Of a stretch of 64,000 nucleotides of DNA, positions 34,401 to 46,345 are shown in pieces; the stretch's first letter is position 1; the number at the start of each line of letters is the position of its first letter. Made by a program: the position numbers and the translations under genes. Location: positions 176,204,501 through 176,268,500 of the forward strand of contig CM032228.1 of assembly GCA_019009955.1 (NCBI GenBank), written 5' to 3'. The notes under the pieces were generated by a model, which saw nothing but the letters and a program-made list of their open reading frames with translations, made no database searches and was not told where the DNA came from. The stretch is from Riptortus pedestris. Lineage: Eukaryota > Arthropoda > Insecta > Hemiptera > Alydidae.

Positions 34401-35078
34401 GAGGCTTGAAGTGGTTGTAATTACTGACACACAAAAATGGAAAGCACAGACATGTGTGTTAAGAAGTCGAGAGGCTTTGTTAACACGTTGTCGCATTGGA
34501 CATACGATATTACGTCTCGCTTACCTGATGACTTAAAATGATCCACTTATTTTCGCTACTAGTCGTTTCTCGGTTAAAAGTGTTCTATGAGTTATTATAT
34601 CTTGCTGAGTGTGAAATGTAAAATCTCAGGAATTATTGATAATGTTTTAAGAAATAATTCACATATTATTCAATGTATCATCGACTTTCTGGGAAATATC
34701 GAATTCATTTCTAACAGTTAATAATGAACTCAAATCATCAGTGGGCATTATTGGTCTTCAAGGTTGACATGCCAAACATTGGACTCGTCATTAAGAAGCA
34801 GATGTCGTCAAGTCTACTCACTAGAACTGAGCAAACACGCATAATTCACTAAACCACAGAAAATTATGAAAACACGCTAACACATAAAAGCTGTTATTCG
34901 TACGAAAAGGTCGAACGAATACTTAATTTAAACTTTTTATATAAGCCCTACGAAGGAAGAATTATATTTGTATAAAATCTAGCAGCAGGAAATCAAGAAC
35001 CATTCCTTTAGGAGAAATTTGAACATTCGAATTTATAAAAATTGATTATTTATCTCTTACATACGTTTATGTACTATG
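31486..35078. other. No recognisable feature
   Basis: AT-rich. Open frames up to about 104 codons (33937-34251, plus) occur without recognisable motifs. I see no copy of the window's repeat families. Confidence 0.35.
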
Positions 35079-35650
35079 TATTTACAAGCCCTTCGGCCTT
35101 ACCCGCTAACGTTTTGCAATATTTTAAGAGAGGTGCTGGTTCATGGAAGTTGTATATGATTTAATACCGGAGGACCATGTTGATGTATAAGACAGTTATT
35201 ACTATTAATATTATATTGGATAATTACATGATATTGGGGGATGGACTATTGCAGGGCATATATGTCAGTAGATTAATGATTACTTCAAGGGATGCTGATG
35301 AAATAGTGATGATGTTCTCGATGCTGCTCTGGTGCTCTCCGTCCATCCTGGTCTACCCCTGGATGCTCCTTCGTTTTCTCACTCATGTTGTTAAAAGGGG
35401 TGTGAGAAAGAAACTAGTATTGCTGCCACTAATGAGAGGCTCTACTCACTCTGCTGTCCTACTCACTCTTCTGTTCTGATCCTGTTCATTTATCTTCGCC
35501 CTTTGAACCCAAGGATGTCCTCTGAGGTAGTGTTTACACAACTAGGCAATAGAGCTCAGCACTTGTCAGGGGCATCCTTGGTTGGCCTAGTTGATAACAG
35601 ATGGGGCTGGTGTAGTTTTATTACCGCTTCAATTTTTAAATTGAACAGAC
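35079..35650 (+). repeat. Unidentified dispersed repeat U1, copy 1
   Basis: An inverted copy lies at 39703-40237. Shared strings in order include CCTTCGGC(C/G)TTA, GAGGTGCTGGTTCATG, GGAGGACCATG, GATGATGTTCTC, CTCACTCATG, GGTGTGAGAAAG, CCAAGGATG, GTGTTTACA, GGGGCATCCTTGGTTGGCC, CAGATGGGGCTGGT and ACCGCTTCAATT. A conserved pair CCAAGGATG...CATCCTTGG (35509-35581) can fold into a stem of about 15 bp. No coding motif is visible. It has no poly(A) tail or recognised termini. Confidence 0.85.
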
Positions 35651-35858
35651 TAAGCACCCATTGTTGCTTTTTTGGCAGATACAGTATGCTTTTAAATAAA
35701 TAGTTTTCGTACTTGACTGTAAATATTTAAAAAAGTACGTCATCGGTTAATGGAGTGTGAACGGTCCACAGAGTCATAAAAGAATAAGGAGTTTCAATTA
35801 AGGATATCTAACAAATATCTGCAAACGCATTCAAGAACCCCCCAAAAAGTAATTACCA

Positions 35859-35904
35859 TTGATACAAATGAATCTAAATTGAAATTTAGAGTCATTTGTA
35901 TCAA
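35859..35904. other. Near-perfect 46-bp palindrome
   Basis: TTGATACAAATGA-A-TCTAAATT is followed after two bases by its reverse complement with one mismatch. It could be a small fold-back remnant or a hairpin RNA precursor. Confidence 0.7.
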
Positions 35905-36054
35905 TTATATCAGAGTCACTTGCTTTCTTTCCCTATTTTCCTTTGTTTCTCTAAGTACACAATATTCTTCACTTCTAACAACACTGCTGTGAAATTTAAA
36001 TTTCTCTGTCTTTCATTATTTTTATATGTTTTGTGGAGTAAATATATAACTTTT

Positions 36055-36056
<2 letters not shown>

Positions 36057-36123
<67 letters not shown>
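36057..36123. repeat. (CA)n-(TA)n-(CA)n microsatellite
   Basis: CA run, a short TA core, then a second CA run. Confidence 0.95.
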
Positions 36124-36325
36124 TTATCTCTTACCAGAACCAATATTAGTTAATGGAAGGTGTTTACTCACATTTTAAATAATAAAACTTAATTTTCATC
36201 GAATCTCGGCTGAGTTAAATTAAAACTTCTACTTACAACAAACGTATGCATTTACTCAAGAACCTGTTCTTTCCTTATTACAAAATCAGAGGATCAAAAT
36301 CATTATTAATCACCCTCCATTGCTG

Positions 36326-36328
<3 letters not shown>

Positions 36329-36379
<51 letters not shown>
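36329..36379. repeat. (TA)n microsatellite
   Basis: About 25 TA units. The flanks do not match HLE-A. Confidence 0.95.
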
Positions 36380-36382
<3 letters not shown>

Positions 36383-38328
36383 CTTTATAGTTCTTATGCC
36401 ACCTGTTTTTGTTGTTAAGCATAAAACTAAGAATTTAAACAACTTTTTCGATCATGTCTAATAACTATTATTTCTGAAATTGTGACAAAAATTATAGTGT
36501 TTAAAACTATTTTTGGATATCTTATTAAAATCATAAATATTGAGAAGGAAAGTAATTTGAAAAAAATAATAGCTTTTGGGCAGATGATTAGGGTTTTCTG
36601 TTAGTATATATTCTTCCATTGTAGAATTAGTAGTTATTTCTAGGCAGGCCTTAGTGCCAAAATAAATTTTGCTCATAGTCTAACTTTATGCTGTTGGCAC
36701 AGAGCTTTAACATTATATTGCCGGGTAACTTGTACTATGCTACTTCACATTTATCAGGTCCTCTGCATTTGCAGAATACTGCATTCTAGCAGAAAGGCAC
36801 TTATTTGGGAGGATGCCAACGATTTCCTTCGAGGTCACAGGGAAGGAGTAGCGTTCTAGATTTTGATTTGTATATTTATATTCATAGAATAAAACAAATA
36901 GTTTGAACAATCTAATTATTCCAGATAGTAATTTTTCATCATTCATAGATGTAAATAAATTATTATCATAACGAAGAATAGTAGTGCATTGTATTGTTAG
37001 ACGGTTAGTTTGTTTTAGGATTTTATTCAAACGTGATAAAAATTATAATGTTAATATATTGAAATATTTTATTATTGCATTTATAATTCAATGTTAAATA
37101 ACATTGATAAACATTCAATCTAACATAATTATGATAAACCTTATTGTTAAAATCTCGTTACGTTACCAGTTATAGCAAGGGAGAAAAACCAAGAATTTGA
37201 AAACTAGTGTTTTTTGGAACGACATAGTTTAGTTTTATATGGGTAGTACATTCTCTTTCCATAATTTTTAGTCTTATGTACTTCTTTTTTTAAATTTTAG
37301 TAATTGAATGCGGTATATTTCAATGCTTTATATGGGTTAACAACTTGTTCGATTTTTCATTTATTATATAGTTAATAATTGTTCTGCACGTTAAACATTT
37401 TTTCAATATTAAACGTTATGATAGAAGTTTAGTCATATTTTTATATGTTGAGCTATAAACTATAATTATTAAGTTCAATTAGGTTTGTGAATTTGAATTA
37501 GGTTGTTTTTAAATTTGAAGACGCAGCACTAAGCACCCATGACTTCTAATGAACCTAAGGACTGTAAATAATTTGCTATAGATTATAACTCTTAACTTTA
37601 TAAACATACATTTAAGAAGCGTAACCTGCTGTGAATTTAAATAGAATACTTAAAACCAAATTATTCATTTCATTTGAATGAATATATTATATTAGCAAGG
37701 TCTTGGATATAAATTATTCTGTTGTAAATAAACCATAACTTAGTTCGTACTAAATGAGTAATAATGTGAAGTTTGTTTGGGAGAACTCGAAACTAGACAT
37801 TCTCATGTTCAAACTCAGTCTTCATTTTTCTTGCCTCGGAAGAACTATTCATACCTGTCCAGAACAACTGGGTTTGGACACGCGGAAATAAATGAAAGCG
37901 TTTCTAAAATAAAACTCAATATATGCCCGCGTCTGTCTTACAAGGATTAATTTAATCCCCAAATCCTACATTAATATTGGGATTTGTCAATTTGTATATT
38001 CCATCAATCTATGGCATATTTTCAAAGAATGTACTTTCGATGACAGTTCTCCGGCGATCATATAGTGGACTGCATAATACCATAATAAACTTCCAGTGCA
38101 ACATTAATTAATCTGATTATTCTGAGTTCATATTCTTTCAGGTTGAAGTGACTTCTAATGTAGGTGGGATGAAAAAATTCTGATTATAATAATATGACGA
38201 CTGCTTCAGAGTATTATGAAACTGTGCTAGGTGTGATACAAACTACAACTATCTTGATGACCCCATCTTGATAACCCGATCATCCGTACTTCCTTTTTTG
38301 AAAACAACTAATGTAGCATAATAAATAT
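36380..38328. other. No recognisable feature
   Basis: AT-rich DNA without recognisable coding or repeats. Confidence 0.4.
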
Positions 38329-38930
38329 TGTTGCGTTTATTACAAAATCAGCAATAAACGTCGTTTATTAGAGTTCTTTTGGATTTCAAAATTAAACACA
38401 CACAAGTTTCAGAGTTGCTATCACTGAACAATTTATTTAACAATACACTACAAACTTGGTTAATCATTCTTAACTACTACTCACAGTATGCACTGTTAGC
38501 TTCGCTGTTCTTGTTATTACACAGTCCAATAACTCACTCACGATCACTGAAGTTCACAAAAACACGGCACTGCACTGATCTTCGCGAAGTTAAAGGCACT
38601 GCACTGTCTTAAACAGAGCACTATACTGTTCATTACAGAGTCATGGCACCACACTGTTCTTCACATAAAACTCTTTACCGCACTGCAACTAAGTCGCACT
38701 GAACGCACTTGATGTTGATCGCTTGAAGTCAGCTGAGAACAAAACTAACTGTCGGGGTGAGCTGTACGCTTTTATAGAGGACGACATCAAAGGAAACTGT
38801 CTCGAAGGGACTAGACGCGTAGTATAGAACAGCCCGGGCCCCAGTAGACACTTCGGACGCCAATAGTCCTTTCATCGGTCGGCTCCATTCATCTCCTCAT
38901 ACTTCCCAAAAATATAATATGCATGACAAT
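38329..38930 (-). mobile_element. Second copy of the solo LTR
   Basis: The plus strand begins TGTTGCGTTTATTACAAAATC and matches the LTR at 20631: AATAAACG, GAGTTCTTTTGGATT, AAAATTAAACACACACAAG, ACAGTCCAATAA, TCACTCACGATCACTGAA, GGCACTGCACTG repeats, TCTTTACCGCACTGCA and AACTGTCGGGGT. The distal U3-like part (38760-38930) is diverged. Length matches the other copy after removal of its LINE. It lacks the LINE, confirming that the LINE was a later insertion. The right boundary is approximate. Confidence 0.65.
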
Positions 38931-39702
38931 GTTAAGGCATATCGCGAATTATTCTTCTATAGTTTTGCCTCTATTTGGATTATCTAAAGAGCGTCCATAC
39001 ATTTTGTGTTCATTCAAACTCAAAATATTGCCTATATTTCATATTATTTGGTCTCACGTGGCTCTGGACTGAAGAAGTAGAAAGGCTGTCCCTCTTCCCT
39101 CATACAGTAGAAAGGCTACTGTGATATATGGTCTACTTGTATCCTATAAAACTACTATAAAGATTAATACAATAGACTATTATTGGAGCAGTGAAGGCTA
39201 GTTACAACCGTTAGCGCCACCAATTAATGGTGCCTCTAATTGCTCCGCCTAATCAAAAACCAGTTTCTAATCGATCCAGACTCCTTCTCTCTAAGTCCTT
39301 CACTCAATTCTGGATAGCCCATTTCGTTAATAATTCCATCAATTGATTGGGCAAAATTGTTATGATAATGTATATCAGAACAAGATTTTTTTTTCGTTAT
39401 ACTTCATGTGTTCATACTGACTTTAATGGTGAATAAAGGGAAGGTCAATTACAAATATTTTTATCACAAATAGGGAAGGATTCAGGGAGCAGTAGTCACC
39501 GAAAACGAATTTTGAAGAAGAAAATAAACTTTCTTTGTGGTTACACTTACAAGATGGATTTGCATTTTAATGGTTAATTATAGAACAAATTCCTCACTCA
39601 ATGTTTACTATGAAATCTCTATGTAATCATACGTCTGAGTTTGTTCTATATTCCTTAATATGTTAGAAATATTGTATCATATTTGTTACTATTATTATTT
39701 AT
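38931..39702. other. No recognisable feature
   Basis: No match to other families. A near-palindrome, GCGCCACCAATTAATGGTGCC, occurs near 39215-39240. Confidence 0.4.
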
Positions 39703-40237
39703 GTTCAATTTATAATTGAAGCGGTTTTAAAACCTATACCAGCCCCATCTGTTGTCATCTAGGCCAACCAAGGATGCCCCTGAAGAGTGCTGGGCACTAT
39801 ATGCTATTCCTGTAAACACAACCTGAGAGGGCATCCTTGGGTCCAAAGGGCAGATGAGAAAACAGGCTGAGGAGAGTGAGCAGAGTCTCATCAGTGTTCA
39901 GACTATTAGTGCCTTTCTCACACCTTTTTAAGTATATGCATCATGAGTGAGTAGACGAAGGAACATCCAGGTGGGAGACTAGGATGGAGGGAGAACATCA
40001 TCAGAACATCATTTCAGCATGCCATAAAGTAGTCAATTTCTAACACACTAACACCCCTGCAATAGACTATTACCCATAATTATGTAAAATATTCAAAGCA
40101 ATCAGTATCAAAGCAATAACCATCTTATAAATCTCCATGGTCCTCCGGAATTCAAATCATATATCATTTTCATGAACCAGCACCTCTTATATTGCAATGT
40201 CGTAAACGGATAACGCCGAAGGCCTTGCAAATACAAT
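39703..40237 (-). repeat. Unidentified dispersed repeat U1, copy 2
   Basis: The inverted counterpart of 35079-35650, with moderate sequence divergence and small indels. The internal stem (CCAAGGATGCCC at 39768 with GGGCATCCTTGG ending 39840) is preserved. The two copies lie 4.05 kb apart in opposite orientation. Confidence 0.85.
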
Positions 40238-43200
40238 TTATTTGATGAATTTTGCTACACTTTTTTTTGCAATCAACAACATCTAGTTTAGAAATCAAAA
40301 CATTTTTTTTTTTGATTTTGCATTTAAATTATATATATAATTGATCGTGTGAACTTCTTTTGTTTGACCTGGAATGGACTTGCTAATAAGAGGAAATACT
40401 TTACATTCAGTCTAGTTAACCCACACGGATATTTCTATTGGGAAACTCTGGGACCAGACTCCGCAATTTCCGGCCAAGTTCCTCAATAACAGTCTAGTTT
40501 CTGAGAACAGACAATCTCACCATGTTCCCTACCTTAAACCAGCCCTTTAGATATTCACCGCTATTAGGAAATTTAAGAAAATAATATATTTAAATTTATA
40601 GAACTGTCGGCTGTTATGATTATTGTTACTAAGCTTAGAAATACTATTTTGGTTTTGTAATGTATAGTAATGCATGACATCTGTTAATTATTAATTGAAT
40701 TAAAAGTTCTGTACCAACATAAAACATAATGTATTTTTGGAACAACTGAAAATTGAACATTTCTTTAATCCTGAAAGAATAAAAAAATAAACATCTTTTT
40801 TAGATAAAGTATAAGGAATATACTCTGCTATCTATACTTTTACATCCACTCAGAAGACGGCAATTGGCTGGCTGATAATCAGAATATAAAATCCAGAACC
40901 ACTATCCACACCGTCGTTGAAATATAAAAATCTTTTTAATCAAATACAGTTATCTATTCTGTTTTATATTCATAGTAATCACTGATTCCGGGACTATCCC
41001 ATTTGATACAGAAATATGTTTTATAACAGTAGTTTCATCTCATGATCAAGTTTAAATAACGGTATGAACCGTAATAAATCTAAATAATTAATGAATAATG
41101 AATATTTGAAATATGAAAAAACCTTCATATCAATTCTAATATATCTTGTCGCGTGTGTTTTTTGTGTGTGTGAGAGGTGATTATATTTGTCAAAATTCCC
41201 TAAACATATCCATAGCCATTATCAAAGATCTTAAAAAAAAATCCTTTAGCTACATTTCAAAAACCCTGGCACAAAATTGCATTCATGAGTTCGAGTAAGT
41301 AGCATTCTAACCCCTAGCTGTCGAGTGGAATTTAGACCTCAACACTGGCAGACTAGTCTTTTCTAATAGTAGAAAACGCCAGTAATGAGGTAACTCATAC
41401 ATGATGACCTAAGATCCCATCTCAACAGGCATATACCTATTGGAAATATCCCACATAACCTGGTACCCTCAGACATTGTCTCAACACAGTCCTTACGTTC
41501 TACAATTAACAAAATTTAATGTTCTGGTAATGAATTTAAGAATTTTTACAGAATGTTGTGAATTGTAGATGTTGATTTAAAAATATTTTTCCCCCCCATT
41601 TTCACGTTACCTCTACATTTCCCCAATAAATTATAAGAACCCTAAAGCAGGAAGAAAATTATGTTGACAGTTGCTGTATTATTTACACGTTATAGTGACT
41701 TTAAAATGAAATGTAGTATGAAAAATATCCCAGTATCGATGATTCTTCATTTCTGTTCCCTATAGTACTAAACAATTCAAATTCTCTTGAATAAAAGATG
41801 GGTTTAGGGAGATTGATCTCTCTTGGTTGCTTTGTCATTCTAGTCCTTTCATATTTCGTCAATTCCATGGACTTTTTTTTATATTTCGACAGCTATGAAT
41901 ACACATCTCATTAGGAAAATGAAATATATTCTATTCTTATTTATTTCAATTTTAATTGAGCAGCCATTATACTAGTAGATAACTTGCAAACCTAAGACTC
42001 ATTGTTTCAGGAGCATCATTTATTGGGTGGAAGATGCTTAAAAAATGTTTCACCCACACCGGTCATTACATAACAAATAGAAAGGCAGAAAATTCAATTT
42101 TTATTTGCAAAAATACGATCCCCTAATCCCTCAAGGGTAAACTACCTAAGAAAAAATAACATATTTTCCTTTTTAATCTTATTTTCCTTGTTTCTAAAGA
42201 CATCCCGATCCACATAGCCACAGTTATTATTTTTATCATTCTTGCGGAGTATAGTCCTTATTTTTTTTCTTAAAAATCAGAAATTTGGGTTTTTTAATAT
42301 TTTGTTTTTGCCTTGGATTTTAGCACAAAAACCTAATTGTTAAAGTTCACATTAAAACTGCATATTTCATTATTATAGCAATCCGGGTTACTTGTATTTT
42401 TAAATGATAGGTCTTTAGCCAGTTTTTGATAGTTAAAAAAAAAAAAACTAAAATTCTTCAGCATCACTCTTTAGCTAAATCTTCTGGTTGAGTATAACTG
42501 CTTTTTTGTAGTCCCTCTCTTTAGAGAATGCTTAGATTATCATATTTGTGTCCAAATCATTCACCGTTTCTATGGTCTTAATTAATAAATATTTAGTAAA
42601 ATTTTTTTAACAAAAGAGCAAAGAAAAAAACATTTGTATTTTTTTAGTTGCAAGTTTCTGGACATCTGGAGCATTGTGCCTGTCCATAATTGGGGTTAAA
42701 TGTCTAAGATGATTGGAGTTGCAAGATTCCAGCATATTTTAATGTGTAAACTTGTGCTCTTGTGTTTTCTTGTAGTCTTGTGTTCCTTGTCTTAGACAAG
42801 ATCAAAATACACAACTCATGTCTGTTTAGGGTGAGCATTATATTTTTATTCATTTTATGAACTGCTACGAATTCTAAGCTGAGGTTTTGAGAATTGTTAT
42901 TCTATTTTTTGAATAGACTCTTAAGGAGTAAAAAAGTGAGAAAGAACCACTTTAAGAAGAAAATAATTGAGGAATAAGTGTCCATCGTAGTTGCCTTGCC
43001 AACCGATTTTAGTTTTTAAAAGAATTATTCCCTTTCCCTTCCCTTTCAGATTCCAATGAAAACCCAATTTCCAGATGTAGAAATTGGGACCAAATATAGC
43101 CTAATGATCAGGAGCAAATCACGTTGATGGGCGTCCTCTTCAATAGGATGAACAATATTGCCAAGTCAGCTGTAATATTTCCCTTTATTTAAGGAGAGTA

Positions 43201-43304
43201 CTTTCGGTCTATTCAAATGACCATCTTGAGTCCTGCTATGCAACAAGACATAACGCAGCACGAGTTAACGTCCTACTACCGTTCTGTACACTTCCAGCGA
43301 TACT
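40238..43304. other. No recognisable feature
   Basis: About 3 kb of AT-rich DNA. I see no coding motif and no match to the repeats in this window. Confidence 0.4.
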
Positions 43305-43556
43305 GTTATATCTTAAGGAGCTCAGTTTAGCCGTGTGAGTTAAAGCGTTGACTTTAATCTCATTTGATAAACCTCGAGTGGCGAGCTAATTTCCCGCCTG
43401 GGCAATCGGAATTTATTTCGTGATGGAATTAATTAAATAAAATCCTTAGTCCCACCCCTGGCTAGAAAAGGGTCGTAACATTTAGATAACCCGTCCCAAT
43501 TAGCCTTAGTTGCAAAAAGTGGACATTAATGAATAATTTAAAATGTTACATCTTAA
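43305..43556 (+). mobile_element. tRNA-like SINE with 12-bp target duplication
   Basis: GTTATATCTTAA (43305-43316) and GTTACATCTTAA (43545-43556) flank the insert, with one mismatch. The body has GCTCAGTTTAGCCGTGTGAG, TTAAAGCGTTGAC, AACCTCGAGTGGCGAG, TTTCCCGCCTGGGCAATCGG, TCCCACCCCTGGCTAGAAAA, AGATAACCCGTCCCAATTAG and GTGGACATTAATGAATAAT. It is nearly full length. Confidence 0.85.
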
Positions 43557-44504
43557 TATATAATAATACTGTGTGAAACATTTGCTTTGACCTAAGCTTA
43601 GTATTAGTCACGAAGTCAATTGACAATAACCTCCAATACCAATGAAAGACACAGGTTATGGAGGAGATAGCAAAATTGAACTTATTAAAATAACTAGCTC
43701 TGATTATAATTCTATCAAACAATGGAAGCTAATATTCCAATGAACCACTAGATAGGATTTCCATTTAGTTCATGGGATTAATTCATTATTATGTATTAAT
43801 TAATATACATCCCTTTATCTCAATTTTAAAAAATCTTTCCTTGAATAGCACAGTAGGTTATAAAATCATTTCAGCTACCTATTAGTTAGTCTTTTCAATT
43901 TCATGTGGCAGATGTCGTTGTTGCAGGGATTCAGTGGAACAGATAAAGTTTACTGGCTAATATATATCTAACTTAACAGTATAGGGAAATAATTGAGTAT
44001 GGGGTTCTTGAATATGTCTCTATAAATATTTTATTGTGAAGGAAGAAGTAAAAGTTTGTATTAAGGAGGACTTTGATTTTTATGAAAAATAAGGACGCTT
44101 AAGGAGCGATAGTTGTTTCATAAATTAAGTGTTTTGGTGAGTGTATAAAACACTCAGAAGAGATCAAGAGGATTGGAAAAAAGAAAGAAATTGAAGAATA
44201 AATGTAATCTTCTTAGATTCTGAGGGCTTGCTGGGGAGGGGGAAGGGGATAAGAGAAGAAAATATACAATTGTTTGACTGAACTTCCATCTGATAGAATA
44301 GGACTGCGATAAAGTGGACTTAGTGTAAAGGCAAGGACAAAATACCTGGAAACCAGAAAGCATAAATAACGAAAAACTAAATGGCACAGTAGATACGGTC
44401 GAGACGGGCTGGGAGGCACCAACAATAAAGAAGAACTAGGTAAACACCCCGTTAAAAGGAATTTTCCTCTTACCAATCCTGTTCAGGCGCAAAAAGAATG
44501 AAGC
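43557..44504. other. No recognisable feature
   Basis: A purine-rich stretch at 44150-44240 produces open frames on the minus strand rich in Ser, Pro and Leu. These are compositional. Confidence 0.4.
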
Positions 44505-44913
44505 CAATATCTCATAAAGTAAAAGTTCAATGAAAACAATATTCCATATGAAACCTAGTAATGAAGTGTATCATGATATCACAACTTATTATGAATATAA
44601 CATGAGTAGGAGTGGGGGTTTACTGAAAGCGGAAAACTATAAAATCCAAATATCTTGGTTAATATTCATGATACAGAAAATATGTATAGAACCCTATTTA
44701 CAGATCATATAATTCCAATAAGATTGGTTCTTTACGATTTTTCGATCCGACGTATAGTAACGGAGATATTTCGAATTTTCAAAATTCACCCCCCTCTAAA
44801 CCCCCTATCCCACTTGTCTTATTTCAGCCATTATCTTCCTCTTTACATAAAACGATTAAATATTGAGTTTGGTAACCATCAAACAAAAATTGCGACCGCT
44901 AGAGAGTTAACAG

Positions 44914-44974
<61 letters not shown>

Positions 44975-45098
44975 TCTAATTATGAACAGACCTCATTTTC
45001 CTCATCTCCTTAATAGCATCAATGGACATTTGAGGAAATTTTTAAAAACTCGCGTCATGAGGACGACATAAATAGCTGATTTACCTTAAGGGAAATCT
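44505..45098 (+). mobile_element. HLE-A copy 6 (alternative 5' half)
   Basis: Contains AAAAGTTCAATGAAAACAAT, ATGAGTAGGAGTGGGGGTTT, AAATATCTTGGTTAATATTC, TTTTTCGATCCGACGTATAG, AACGGAGATATTTCG, GCGACCGCTAGAGAGTTAAC, a TA array (44919-44972), CAGACCTCATTTTCCTCATC, GGACATTTGAGG and the end GATTTACCTTAAGGGAAATC with TGCTAA. The 5' hairpin is missing. A long plus-strand open frame here (44655-45071) runs through the TA array and is not a gene. Confidence 0.8.
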
Positions 45099-45591
45099 GC
45101 TAAAAATAAATATAGATATGCCAACAAAAAGCTGTAATTCAACAATTTTCATGCAATACGTAGAAGTTAATGAATTAATGTTACAAAGGTTAGAGAGAAG
45201 TGTACTGTTGTTTGGCAAGTGATACGAGATCTTTGAGGTGTTTTAGCTAATGTCGTTTGCAATGAGAGAAACAAAATGCTGAAACTGCTACATGTTGAAA
45301 ATGGAGGGGTGGAAGCCGTCCATAAACAGAGTTGGCAGGTTGCAGTGACTTTTCTAAATCGACTTTAGCTGATCCACTTTTATCGTCAACTCCAGGAGTG
45401 GTCCTTTGAAGAAATTGATAGATAGTCGGACTGCTTCAAAGGAATGATATAATAGCGAGAGGGAGGGCACACAGGAATCTCAGTTCAATCTTCCTCCGGT
45501 ACTAGGTCCACTGCCCGCATCGGTTTTAAGCTTATCGATTCGTCGAGCACAACTTCTTTCAGAGCCTCGATTACATTCTGGTCCCAATACA

Positions 45592-45661
45592 AACACACAC
45601 ACAGACACACACACACACTGTATGCTCACATATATATTTGGCTGTAAGGTCCAGTGGTTGA

Positions 45662-45751
<90 letters not shown>

Positions 45752-45895
45752 ACATACACTCTATGATCACATATATTTTGCTGTTAGATGGAGTGGCTGA
45801 ATCTCTTCCTCTACACACACACACACAAACACAAGCACGCACACGCACACACACACACACAGGCACACACACACACACACACACACACATAATAA
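45592..45895. repeat. Cluster of CA, CT and TA microsatellites
   Basis: CA at 45592-45620, CT at 45666-45708, TA at 45709-45745 and CA with interruptions at 45814-45889. Two flanking segments, TATGCTCACATATATATTTGG (45620) and CTATGATCACATATATTTTG (45760), each followed by CTGTAAG/CTGTTAG, GTCCAGTGG/GGAGTGG and a CTCT run, are duplicates, so the cluster is a tandem duplication of about 140 bp. Confidence 0.9.
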
Positions 45896-45939
45896 TTAAA
45901 TAACGAGTTCATGAGAAAATACGCATGTTTTGTGTGTGT

Positions 45940-46161
45940 ATCTCGGTCAATATTCAAGATGGAGAATAAATGTACATAACAAGAATTATAGTACATTTCA
46001 TGTTCAATAAGATAGGTTCAACAAAACTTTTCGATCTGACTTATAGTAACGGACATACTACGATTACAGCCGTTAACAAACTTGATCTTTTTTTTTTACA
46101 TAAAACGACTAAACATCGAATTTGGTAAGGATTAAACAATAACTTCGACCACTCGAGCGGT

Positions 46162-46218
<57 letters not shown>

Positions 46219-46345
46219 TTTTGAACGGACCTCATTTTAGCCATCTCCTAGGTAGAATCGATGGACACTTGAATAAAAATTCCGAAAATTGCGTCATGAG
46301 TACGACCTCAATAGCTGATTTCCCTTAAGGGAAACCTGCTAAAAT
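45940..46345 (+). mobile_element. HLE-A copy 7 (5'-truncated)
   Basis: It begins at TATCTCGGTCAATATTCAAG and continues TTCGATCTGACTTATAGTAACG, ACAGCCGTTAACAAACTTG, CGACCACTCGAGCGGTAAC, a TA array (46166-46215), AACGGACCTCATTTTAGCC, ATCTCCTAGGTAGAATCGATGG and the terminal palindrome (one change on the right arm) with TGCTAA. The 5' half is replaced by the CA cluster. Confidence 0.8.

Noticed and set aside
35177..35703. Two open frames in the U1 repeat as coding sequence
   Set aside because: The second U1 copy does not keep the frames, so coding is unlikely.
39200..39245. LTR primer-binding site suggested by TTGGTGGCGC on the minus strand
   Set aside because: It is on the wrong side of the LTR copy at 38329-38930 to serve it, and no other LTR end is visible.
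44154..44476. Ser/Pro/Leu-rich minus-strand frames
   Set aside because: They mirror a purine-rich stretch on the plus strand and overlap in two frames, so they are compositional.
44655..45071. 138-codon plus-strand open frame, the longest in the window
   Set aside because: It lies wholly in HLE-A copy 6 and crosses its TA array (alternating Tyr-Ile), so it is not a gene.
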